From Burkholderiales bacterium (GTDB taxonomy: Bacteria > Pseudomonadota > Gammaproteobacteria > Burkholderiales > Burkholderiaceae_C), in contig CANFNE010000053.1 in assembly GCA_947448105.1 (NCBI GenBank), positions 1 to 11,892 on the forward strand: a DNA stretch of 11,892 nt. The letters are read 5' to 3'. This document shows positions 5,755 to 11,892 of this stretch, piece by piece; the stretch's first letter is position 1, and every line of letters starts with the position of its first letter. The notes under the pieces were generated by a model. It had not been told where the DNA came from, searched no databases, and saw only the letters and a list, made by a program, of their open reading frames with translations. Made by a program: the position numbers and the translations under genes.

Positions 5755-6266
5755 TGGTGCCATTCCCGAAGCACATGCCACACGACCATTACCAAGCACG
5801 GGCTGCAACCCTCCACCTCATCGCACTGTTTGAAGCGCTCAAAGGGTGTTCCGCCATCGCTGCCAGCCTTGGCTTGTTCAGCCTGATGCACCACGACATC
5901 CAGGCCACGGCGCACGCCCTGATTGGGTACTTCCATCTGGACCCTGAAGCCCACTACCCGCGCATGCTTTTGGATGATGCAACGCTCTTGGCCAACGCCA
6001 ACCTGCGCCAGGTGGTGCTCCTGCTGTGGGCTTATGCAGGCATTCGGCTCAGCGAAGCCTATGGCCTGTGGAAAGACCGGGCCTGGGCGGAGTGGCTGGC
6101 CGCCGTGTCGGGCGCCCTGTTCCTGCCACTCGAAGTGAGCCACCTGCTCCACAGCACCACTTGGATCAATGCCGGCGTTCTGGCTTTGAACCTGGCGGTG
6201 GTGGCTTTCATGGTGGCCCGTTTGCGCCAGCGCAGCGCACCCAGCCGGGCGCCTGCAAACAATTAA
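5754..6266 (+). CDS. DUF2127 family membrane protein
   Basis: A 170-residue predicted inner-membrane protein of unknown function. It matches my memory of DUF2127: an N-terminal LHLIALFEALKGCSA helix (about 20-34), a hydrophobic span at about 35-46, a YAGIRLSEAYGLWKDRAWAEW signature (94-114) following a hydrophobic helix (85-98), LFLPLEVSHLL (122-132) and a last span at about 139-155, ending in a short basic tail. Four membrane segments are likely. The ATG at 5754 overlaps the alkD stop by one base; an alternative ATG at 5775 would drop seven residues with no loss of the family domain. Its stop TAA (6264-6266) interleaves with the stop of the convergent flavoprotein gene (6263-6265). A role linked to DNA repair is suggested only by the coupling. 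Confidence 0.8.
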   Translation: MVPFPKHMPHDHYQARAATLHLIALFEALKGCSAIAASLGLFSLMHHDIQATAHALIGYFHLDPEAHYPRMLLDDATLLANANLRQVVLLLWAYAGIRLSEAYGLWKDRAWAEWLAAVSGALFLPLEVSHLLHSTTWINAGVLALNLAVVAFMVARLRQRSAPSRAPANN

Positions 6267-7495
6267 GTGCTGCGGCTTGCCATCCAATGCCGGTAGCGCT
6301 TGGATTGCCGGCCCGCCATGATCTGCTGCGAAACCAAGGCCCACAAGGGAGAAATCTGTGGCTTGGTAGCGCGGCCCTGGCTCAGGCGCTTGAGCTGGTA
6401 TTTCACCCGCGCCATGGTGGCCAGGGACGCCATCGTTTTGTTTTTCCATGCCATGGGGCTTAACTCGGGAGCGATATCCTGACCTGCGCGCCAAGCATTG
6501 GGCAGCGACGGGTTGATCGCCAAAGCCGTCGCGATGCCGACCAGCGCCACGCCGCTGCGCAAGACCTTGTCGGCCACGGCTTTGCGGCGAATGCCACCGG
6601 TCACCATCAGGGGCATATCGGCGACGGCGACCATGTCTTGCGCGAACTCCAAAAAATACGCTTCCCGTGCCAAGGTGCGTCCGTCCCGCGCTTGGCCCTG
6701 CATGGCGGGCGCCTCGTAGCTGCCGCCCGAGACCTCGATCACATCGACGCGCAAGGCGTTGAGCATCTGCACCACCGCTTGCGCATCCTGCGGGCTAAAG
6801 CCGCCCCGCTGAAAGTCTGCTGAATTCAACTTGACGGCAACGGCAAATTGCGACGCCACGGCGGCCCGAACCGCTTTGACGACGTCAACCAGCAGCCGCG
6901 CGCGGTTTTCAACCGTGCCGCCCCAGCCGTCCTGCCGCTGGTTGGAAAGGGGCGAAAGAAACTGGCTGAGCAAATAGCCATGCGCCGCATGGATTTGCAC
7001 GCCATTGAAACCGGCCTGCTCGGCCAGCAGCGCGGTGCGGACAAACCTTTGCGCTATCTCTCGGATATCCGCCGCAGTCATGGCTTTGGGCACCGAAAAC
7101 TTGTTCGACAAATTGCCCATATCCAAGGGCACTGCAGAGGCAGACCAGGTTTCTTGCCCCAGTGCTGCCATCATTTGCCTACCGGGATGGCTGATTTGCA
7201 TCCAGACCTGCGCACCGCCAGAACGGGCCACCTGCGCCCATTGCTTGAACTCGTCGAGGTGGGCGTCGTCCTCCAGCACCACGCCGCCCGGGCCCGTCAT
7301 GGCGCGCCGGTCGACCATGACGTTGCCCGTCAGGATCAGGCCTGCGCCGCCGTCAGCCCACGCCTGGTACAAGCGCAACAAGGCGGTGGACGGCGCATGG
7401 TTGGCGTCGCACATGTTTTCTTCCATGGCGGCTTTGGCAATGCGGTTGGGGAGGGTCGTGCCGTTGGGCAGTGTGAGTGGGGCGAACAGGTTCAT
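6263..7495 (-). CDS. NADH:flavin oxidoreductase, Old Yellow Enzyme family (OYE-like)
   Basis: A 410-residue FMN-binding TIM-barrel oxidoreductase that reduces activated C=C bonds (enones, dienoyl-type substrates) or nitro groups with NAD(P)H. The N-terminus LTLPNGTTLPNRIAKAAMEEN, GGAGLILTGNVMVD (49-62), the substrate-binding pair His169/His172 in VQIHAAHGYLLSQFLSP, DGWGG (189-193) and the phosphate-binding VTGGIR segment are all present. It lacks the C-terminal 4Fe-4S/FAD/NAD domains of full 2,4-dienoyl-CoA reductase, so it is the single-domain type. The last 60 residues are basic (WKNKTMASLATMARVKYQLKRL region) and longer than in classical OYEs. It is the third gene of a minus-strand unit, 29 bases after the peptidase gene, with only a weak ribosome site. 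No signal peptide, so it is cytoplasmic. Substrate unknown. Confidence 0.88.
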   Translation of the reverse strand: MNLFAPLTLPNGTTLPNRIAKAAMEENMCDANHAPSTALLRLYQAWADGGAGLILTGNVMVDRRAMTGPGGVVLEDDAHLDEFKQWAQVARSGGAQVWMQISHPGRQMMAALGQETWSASAVPLDMGNLSNKFSVPKAMTAADIREIAQRFVRTALLAEQAGFNGVQIHAAHGYLLSQFLSPLSNQRQDGWGGTVENRARLLVDVVKAVRAAVASQFAVAVKLNSADFQRGGFSPQDAQAVVQMLNALRVDVIEVSGGSYEAPAMQGQARDGRTLAREAYFLEFAQDMVAVADMPLMVTGGIRRKAVADKVLRSGVALVGIATALAINPSLPNAWRAGQDIAPELSPMAWKNKTMASLATMARVKYQLKRLSQGRATKPQISPLWALVSQQIMAGRQSKRYRHWMASRST

Positions 7496-7524
7496 GATGG
7501 TTGGGCGCCAAGGCGCGGTCAGGC

Positions 7525-9018
7525 CTAGGGCAAAGGTGCGGCCGACACTTCGCTGATCAGGCGGTGGTAGAAACGGATCGCGTCGGCATAGTTGTCCACT
7601 CCCAGCCGTTCGTTGGTTCCGTGGAAACGCTTGAGGTCGTCCGCGTTGGCCCGCACCGGCGAGAACTTGAAGATGTGCTCACTGATCGGCCCGTAGTGGA
7701 TCGAGTCGGTGCCCGCCACCATCAGGCCGGGGGCCACCAAGGCATCTGGAAATATTTCGCGGATGGTCTTGTTGAGGATGGCGTATTGCGCCGAGTTGGT
7801 GGGGGCGATCTTGGACGAATTGACCGCCCCGGGCAGCGCCAGCAACTCGAACGACGAGGAGCCTGTCGCCTGCGCCACTTTGCTGCGCATGTGTTCCATG
7901 ACCTGCTCTTTGGTGTCTCCCGGCAGAATACGGAAATTGACCGTCGCCTCGGCGCGGCCCGGCAGCACGTTTTCTTTGTTGCCGGCGTTGACAATCGTTA
8001 AGGCGGTTGTCGTGCGCATCATGGCGTTGGTGCTGCCCGCGCTTTCGAGTTGCTTTTGCACGAGCGGGCCGAACAGCCACAGGTTCGAGAGCGCGACCCG
8101 AGAGAAGCCACCCATCTCAGGCGCCAGGGCCTTAAACATCTCACCTGCAACGCCACGAATGCCCCCGGGCAGCTGCTCGTCGTCCAGGCGCTTCAAGGCC
8201 GCGCTCATCATGGCAATCGCGCTGGTGCCTGGCTTGGGCGGCATGGAGGCGTGGCCGGGTGTGGCCGACATCTTCAGCACCACCGACATATAGCCTTTTT
8301 CTGCCACGCCGATCAGCGCTGCGGGTTGTTTGAGGCCGGGCATCACGCCGTCGAGTACCAAGAGCCCCTCGTCAATCACAAAATCAAGATGCACTTTGCG
8401 CTCGGCCAACAGGGCTGCAATTTTTGCCGCACCGCGCAAGCCGCCCACCTCTTCGTCGGCGCCAAAGGCCAGGTACACCGTGCGCTTGGGTGTGAACCCG
8501 CTGGCCAGCAGCATTTCCACCGCTTCCATCTGGGACATCAAATTGCCCTTGTCGTCCCAGGAGCCGCGGCCCCACACAAAGCCATCTTTCACCTCGCCCG
8601 CAAACGGCGGCACCGTCCAGTCGCCTTCGGTGCCTGGTGCGACCGGCACCACGTCCTGGTGGGCCATGAGCATGATGGGCTGCGCCTGCGCGTCGCTGCC
8701 TTGCCAGGTGTACAGCAGGCTCAGGCCTCCCACTTCCTCGCGCTTGAGCTTGGCGTGGACCAGCGGAAACTTGGCTTGCAGAAAAGCGTGCAATTGCCCA
8801 AATTTGTCGGCATTGAGCTGGGCATCATCGCGTGAAGAAATGGTGCCAAGCCGAACGATCTGGCCCAAGCGCTCGGCCGCTGCAGGCTTGTCGATGGCTA
8901 GCGGTGCGAGCGCGGGCACCTGCAATTGGTGCGAAGTTTTGCGCAAGGTGTTGATGGCAAGCGCGGCAACCAATACGAGCAAAGCGCCAACGATAAATAG
9001 CAAAGATTTTTTAATCAT
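7525..9018 (-). CDS. Membrane-anchored M20 family metallopeptidase (PM20D1/carboxypeptidase S-like)
   Basis: A 497-residue di-zinc aminoacylase/carboxypeptidase, cleaving a peptide or N-acyl-amino-acid amide bond. One N-terminal hydrophobic helix (about 3-24) after a Lys-Lys pair should anchor it in the inner membrane with the catalytic part outside. Metal and catalytic residues are in order: His120 and Asp122 (AHQDVVP), Asp155 (GRGSWDDKG), Glu189/Glu190 (ADEEVGG), Asp216 (DEGL) and His466 (FHGTNERLGV). The lid/dimerisation domain lies between, including GHASMPP near 256. The length and W-D-D-K-G variant resemble the PM20D1/Gly-X carboxypeptidase branch more than ArgE or DapE. Start set at ATG 9018 because AGGA lies seven bases upstream; a TTG one codon earlier is also possible. 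It lies 30 bases after the metallo-beta-lactamase-fold gene and 29 before the flavoprotein gene. Confidence 0.88.
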   Translation of the reverse strand: MIKKSLLFIVGALLVLVAALAINTLRKTSHQLQVPALAPLAIDKPAAAERLGQIVRLGTISSRDDAQLNADKFGQLHAFLQAKFPLVHAKLKREEVGGLSLLYTWQGSDAQAQPIMLMAHQDVVPVAPGTEGDWTVPPFAGEVKDGFVWGRGSWDDKGNLMSQMEAVEMLLASGFTPKRTVYLAFGADEEVGGLRGAAKIAALLAERKVHLDFVIDEGLLVLDGVMPGLKQPAALIGVAEKGYMSVVLKMSATPGHASMPPKPGTSAIAMMSAALKRLDDEQLPGGIRGVAGEMFKALAPEMGGFSRVALSNLWLFGPLVQKQLESAGSTNAMMRTTTALTIVNAGNKENVLPGRAEATVNFRILPGDTKEQVMEHMRSKVAQATGSSSFELLALPGAVNSSKIAPTNSAQYAILNKTIREIFPDALVAPGLMVAGTDSIHYGPISEHIFKFSPVRANADDLKRFHGTNERLGVDNYADAIRFYHRLISEVSAAPLP

Positions 9019-9025
9019 CAAGGTG

Positions 9026-9029
9026 TCCT
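9026..9029 (-). promoter_or_regulatory. Shine-Dalgarno AGGA deciding the M20 peptidase start
   Basis: On the minus strand AGGA is seven bases before ATG 9018, ideal spacing, and only four before a TTG at 9021. This favours the ATG as the true start. Confidence 0.55.
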
Positions 9030-9048
9030 AGGGGCTGCAGCGAGGGGA

Positions 9049-9888
9049 CTAAAACTTGGCAATGCCACCGGGCTCTAAAGCGAGCACCTTGGTGTTGGAT
9101 TGCCCCATGGCATCGGTATATTCTTTGGGCGTGCCGCGCAGCAGCGCGTTGGTTCCGTAATGCACCGGAATCGCATACTTGGGCTTGATGAGCTCGCGTG
9201 TGGCAAAGGCCGCGTCTTGCGGTGGCATAACGAAATGGCTGCCGATCGGTATAAAAATCAGGTCGGGCTTGTACAAGTCGCCGATCAATTTCATGTCACC
9301 AAACAGTCCGGTGTCGCCCAGGTGGTAAATCGTGAAGCCGTTTTCCAGCTGAATAATAAAACCCATGGGCTCGCCACCGGGGCGCATTTCATCTTTGCCG
9401 GTCTCGGGGTTTTTCCAGCGGTATTCCGAGCTGTGTTCTGCATGGTTTGCGATGATTTTGATGCCGCCCTCTGCGCCAAACGGCAGCACCACGCCCCCTT
9501 TGTTAAAGCGCGGTGCCAGTTCAGGCGGCAGCACACCCAGGGTGGTAAAGGAGTCGGCCAAGCCTGCCGGTGCGTACACCGGGGCCTTGTTCATCAGCGC
9601 CAAGGCAGGTGCGTCGGCCATGTGGTCGGCGTGGGCGTGGCTGACCAAAATCAAATCGACTTTGCCCAGTGCGTCGAGTTTTTTGAATTCGGGCGGCGTT
9701 TTGGGGTTGGCGATCAGCCAGGGGTCAATCACGATGACTTTGCCGCCGGGCGTGGTGATCTTCATGGCCGACTGGCCCAGCCACTGCACTTGCACGGCGC
9801 CACTTTGGGCCCAGGCGGACTGGCTCAGCGCGGCAACCGCGCAAAGCGCCACGGTTTGCAACAGTTGGCGGATGGAAAAAATCGGCAT
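9049..9888 (-). CDS. Exported metallo-beta-lactamase-fold hydrolase (UlaG/UPF0173-like)
   Basis: A 279-residue metal-dependent hydrolase with a Sec signal peptide: hydrophobic core at about 9-22, then AWA-QS with likely cleavage after residue 27, so the mature enzyme is periplasmic or secreted. The core shows the fold's ligands: HAHADH (His84, His86, Asp88, His89), a histidine in ANHAEH (149 or 152), Asp192 in LGDTGLFGDM, and His243 in IPVHYGT. WLGQSAMKI at the start of the mature protein and the LGDTGLFGDM motif are characteristic of the UPF0173/UlaG-like group (phosphodiesterase or lactonase relatives) rather than true class B beta-lactamases. A clean AGGAG (minus strand, 9902-9898) lies nine bases before ATG 9888. 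It is first in the three-gene minus-strand unit and divergent from iorA. Natural substrate unknown. Confidence 0.88.
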   Translation of the reverse strand: MPIFSIRQLLQTVALCAVAALSQSAWAQSGAVQVQWLGQSAMKITTPGGKVIVIDPWLIANPKTPPEFKKLDALGKVDLILVSHAHADHMADAPALALMNKAPVYAPAGLADSFTTLGVLPPELAPRFNKGGVVLPFGAEGGIKIIANHAEHSSEYRWKNPETGKDEMRPGGEPMGFIIQLENGFTIYHLGDTGLFGDMKLIGDLYKPDLIFIPIGSHFVMPPQDAAFATRELIKPKYAIPVHYGTNALLRGTPKEYTDAMGQSNTKVLALEPGGIAKF

Positions 9889-10033
9889 GCTTGGTGTCTC
9901 CTAGTCGGTGGTTATTAAAAAATTGTCCCATAGATTGCACATGCGTCCCTGCCCAGACGCCCTGGGCCCGCAGAACGCATAATCAACGCCGCTGCACCGC
10001 AGCACCCTGAACCCCCTGGTCCGGAGAACGCGC
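9889..10033. promoter_or_regulatory. Divergent intergenic region between the hydrolase unit and iorAB
   Basis: 145 bases separate two oppositely oriented starts, so promoters for both units should lie here. For the minus strand, TTTAAT (plus positions 9914-9919) is a 5/6 match to a -10 box that would give a leader of about 19 bases; the matching -35 is poor. For the plus strand, CATAAT at 9978-9983 is a 5/6 match, again without a good -35. Two perfect inverted repeats lie between them: GCCCAG/CTGGGC (9951-9956, 9962-9967) and GCTGC/GCAGC (9991-9995, 9999-10003). They could be regulator sites or small hairpins. No regulator gene is adjacent in this window. Confidence 0.4.
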
Positions 10034-10471
10034 ATGCAACTGAAAATCAACGGCAAAGCCATCGAATTGGCGATTGAAACCGAGATGCCCTTGCTGTGGG
10101 CGATTCGGGACGAAGTGGGTCTGACCGGTACCAAGTTTGGCTGTGGCGTCGCCCAATGCGGCGCCTGCACCGTGCTGCTCGACGGCGAACCGGTGCGCTC
10201 GTGCAGCATTCCCAGCGGTGCAGCGGTCGGGCGAAAAATCACCACCATCGAAGGTTTGGGCGGAAAGTCAGCCCTGCAAAAAGCCTGGATCGCCAAGCAA
10301 GTTCCCCAATGCGGCTACTGCCAGTCGGGCATGCTGATGGCTGCCACCGCACTGCTGGCGCGCAAGCCCCAGCCCAGCGACGCGGACATCGACGCGGCCA
10401 TTACCAATGTGTGCCGCTGCGGTACCTACCCGCGCATCAAAGCCGCCATCAAGGCGGCGGCCCGCTTGTAA
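10034..10471 (+). CDS. iorA: 2Fe-2S subunit of isoquinoline 1-oxidoreductase-type molybdenum hydroxylase
   Basis: A 145-residue electron-transfer subunit with two 2Fe-2S clusters, as in the small subunits of the xanthine dehydrogenase family. The plant-ferredoxin-type cluster is bound by Cys37, Cys42, Cys45 and Cys57 (FGCGVAQCGACTV and RSCSIP); the all-helical C-terminal domain holds Cys93, Cys96, Cys127 and Cys129 (QCGYCQSG and VCRCGTYPRI). All eight cysteines are present, and MQLKINGK is the usual N-terminus. GGAG (10023-10026) is seven bases before the ATG. It has no signal peptide, although its partner carries a Tat signal, so it would have to be co-exported in the folded complex. Nine bases separate it from iorB. 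Related two-subunit enzymes oxidise N-heterocycles or aldehydes, so isoquinoline is not certain as substrate. Confidence 0.9.
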   Translation: MQLKINGKAIELAIETEMPLLWAIRDEVGLTGTKFGCGVAQCGACTVLLDGEPVRSCSIPSGAAVGRKITTIEGLGGKSALQKAWIAKQVPQCGYCQSGMLMAATALLARKPQPSDADIDAAITNVCRCGTYPRIKAAIKAAARL

Positions 10472-10475
10472 GGAG
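10471..10475 (+). promoter_or_regulatory. Shine-Dalgarno AGGAG for iorB overlapping the iorA stop
   Basis: AGGAG begins on the last base of the iorA TAA and ends five bases before ATG 10481. Ribosomes finishing iorA would be placed directly on iorB, consistent with balanced synthesis of the two subunits. Confidence 0.7.
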
Positions 10476-10480
10476 ACGCC

Positions 10481-11892
10481 ATGAACCGCAATCAGACGCT
10501 GAGCCCGCCCGCCGCTTGTGGCGCCGCACCGGTAAACGCTGCGCGCCGCAGCTTTCTGCAGCGCAGTGCCACCGGCGCAGGCGCTGCATGGGCCGGCGCA
10601 TTGAGCCTGGGCTTTTACTTGCCCCCGGCGGCTGCCGACAAATTGGCCACCGACGGACCCCACGCGGGCGCAGCGGACATCAACGCGTGGATCCGGATCA
10701 CGCCCGACAACCAGGTGATTTGCGAAGTGGCGCGCGCCGAGATGGGCCAAGGCACCAGCACCAGCCTGCCCATGATGCTGGCCGAAGAGCTGGAATGCCG
10801 CTGGGAAGACGTGCGCATGGAGTTCGCCTCGGTCAACGAGCATCTGGCGCGCAACAAGGTCTATGTCACCTTTGCCACGGGCGGTAGCCGGGGCACGCGC
10901 GATTCCCAGCTCGTGATGCGCAAGGCGGGTGCTGCTGCGCGCGAAATGCTCAAGGCCGCTGCCGCCGAGCGCTGGGGCGTTGCCGCCTCTGAACTCAGCG
11001 CAAAGCTAGGAAAAATCAGCCATGCGCAGACCAAGCGCAGCGCGACCTATGGCGAATTGGCGCAGGCTGCCGCCGCGCAAAAAGTCCCCGCAGACATCGC
11101 CTTGAAAACCCCCGCGCAATGGAGCCTCATCGGCCGACCCGTGCAGCGCTTTGACATACCCGCCAAATCGGATGGCAGCGCGGTCTATGGCATTGATGTG
11201 CGGCTGCCCGGCATGATTTACGCAGCGTTGCTGCAATGCCCGGTCTTTGGCGGCACGCCCGTGTCCTTTGACGCTGCGGCGGTGCTCAGCCGGCGCGGCG
11301 TGAAGCACGTGGTCCAGGGCCCGGACTTTGTGGCGGTGCTGGCCGACAACTGGTGGCGCGCGCAACAGGCGCTCAAATCCCTGAAAGTGGTGTGGAACTA
11401 CCAAGGCGGCGAGAAGCTTGACGACGCCGCCATTTTGAAATTACTCGAAGCCGCGATCGTTGCGAGCCGGCCCATGCGCACGGATGGCAATTTTGAAGCG
11501 GCTTTGTCCGAGGCGACCGCCGCAACCAGCAGCGGCGCAATAGTCGTCGAGGCGGACTATTTCACGCCCTACTTGAACCATTTCACGCTGGAGCCCCAGA
11601 ACTGCACCGCGCTTGTCCGAGGCGACCGGGCCGAGGTGTGGGCGCCCACCCAAAACGCGGAAGCCACCCAGGCCGAGGCGGCAAAAACGCTGGGCGCGCC
11701 GCTGCAAAACATCACCGTGCACCGGCCTTATTTGGGTGGCGGCTTTGGCAGGCGCGGCGCCTCACAAGACTATGTGCGCCAGGCGCTGCAGATCGCCAAA
11801 GAAGTTCCAGGCACGCCTGTCAAACTGCTGTGGTCGCGCGAAGAAGACATGCAGCACGGCTTTTACCGCCCCGCCGCCCTGTACCGGCAGCG
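10481..11892 (+). CDS. iorB: Molybdopterin-binding subunit of isoquinoline 1-oxidoreductase type, 3'-truncated by window edge
   Basis: The first 470 residues of a large molybdopterin-cytosine-dinucleotide subunit (full-length relatives are roughly 700-780), open to the right edge without a stop or frameshift. It should hydroxylate or oxidise its substrate with water, passing electrons to IorA. A Tat signal is visible: ARRSFLQR (21-28) followed by an Ala/Gly-rich hydrophobic stretch to about 52, so the folded holoenzyme is probably exported to the periplasm. Family landmarks: EMGQGTSTSLP (87-97), TGGSRGTRD (133-141), LEPQNCTA (370-377), LGGGFGRRG (418-426) and WSREEDMQHGFYRP (451-464), all typical of IorB-type proteins rather than cytoplasmic xanthine dehydrogenase. 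The ribosome site overlaps the iorA stop. What follows (often a cytochrome c or a cofactor-maturation gene) is outside the window. Confidence 0.9.
   Translation, partial: MNRNQTLSPPAACGAAPVNAARRSFLQRSATGAGAAWAGALSLGFYLPPAAADKLATDGPHAGAADINAWIRITPDNQVICEVARAEMGQGTSTSLPMMLAEELECRWEDVRMEFASVNEHLARNKVYVTFATGGSRGTRDSQLVMRKAGAAAREMLKAAAAERWGVAASELSAKLGKISHAQTKRSATYGELAQAAAAQKVPADIALKTPAQWSLIGRPVQRFDIPAKSDGSAVYGIDVRLPGMIYAALLQCPVFGGTPVSFDAAAVLSRRGVKHVVQGPDFVAVLADNWWRAQQALKSLKVVWNYQGGEKLDDAAILKLLEAAIVASRPMRTDGNFEAALSEATAATSSGAIVVEADYFTPYLNHFTLEPQNCTALVRGDRAEVWAPTQNAEATQAEAAKTLGAPLQNITVHRPYLGGGFGRRGASQDYVRQALQIAKEVPGTPVKLLWSREEDMQHGFYRPAALYRQ

Noticed and set aside
6848..7556. Plus-strand open frames opposite the OYE-family gene
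   Set aside because: Two overlapping shadow frames; the minus strand encodes a complete flavoprotein with substrate-binding histidines.
8050..8835. 261-codon plus-strand frame opposite the M20 peptidase
   Set aside because: His/Gln/Ala-rich shadow; the minus-strand gene has all metal ligands.
9100..9918. 272-codon plus-strand frame opposite the MBL-fold gene
   Set aside because: Shadow of a real gene; no recognisable fold, and it runs into the divergent promoter region.
10096..10887. 263-codon plus-strand frame across iorA and iorB
   Set aside because: It crosses the iorA stop and iorB start in a different frame and is Arg/Gln/His-rich; the eight cluster cysteines of IorA and the Tat signal of IorB settle the true frames.

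Overview
The window is GC-rich and densely coding, and looks like chromosomal DNA from a Burkholderiales beta-proteobacterium, probably Comamonadaceae (Rhodoferax/Polaromonas/Acidovorax-like). This rests on gene content, codon use and the C-run/G-run intergenic hairpins typical of that group; it is a recollection-based inference, not a database result. I see no rRNA, tRNA, CRISPR array, prophage or transposase gene.

Layout. (1) 2-1138 (+): the C-terminal three quarters of a GlcD-type FAD-linked glycolate oxidase subunit, cut by the window edge. (2) 1139-1493: no gene; a nearly symmetric inverted-repeat element (two GC hairpins, each followed inward by a 24-base arm) and a 7-base tandem repeat. 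(3) 1494-3035 and 3056-4246 (+): a malonyl-CoA synthetase (MatB) and a class I/II PLP aminotransferase 20 bases apart, probably co-transcribed. (4) 4247-5061: a patch of visibly lower GC with a possible 47-codon ORF that overlaps a VOC/glyoxalase-fold gene by ATGA, then a possible terminator. (5) 5062-5754 and 5754-6266 (+): an AlkD-like DNA glycosylase and a DUF2127 membrane protein whose stop and start codons share one base. (6) 9888-6263 (-): three tightly spaced genes, in transcription order an exported metallo-beta-lactamase-fold hydrolase, a membrane-anchored M20 metallopeptidase and an Old Yellow Enzyme-family flavoprotein. The last converges on the DUF2127 gene with stop codons interleaved in TTAA. 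(7) 9889-10033: a divergent intergenic region. (8) 10034-10471 and 10481-window end (+): the two subunits of an isoquinoline 1-oxidoreductase-type molybdenum hydroxylase, a 2Fe-2S subunit and a Tat-signal molybdopterin subunit cut by the window edge.

How it fits together. The left half is carbon metabolism (glycolate oxidation, malonate activation, amino-group transfer), followed by a small repair/membrane unit. The right half is a divergent pair of units in which several products are predicted to act outside the cytoplasm: the Tat-exported molybdenum oxidoreductase, the secreted metallo-hydrolase and the membrane-tethered peptidase. A shared role in handling an external N-containing or amide substrate is a reasonable but unproven inference. 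Each protein family here is known. The less described material is the composite repeat at 1141-1378, the low-GC VOC patch, and the three-gene exported-hydrolase/OYE operon facing iorAB.
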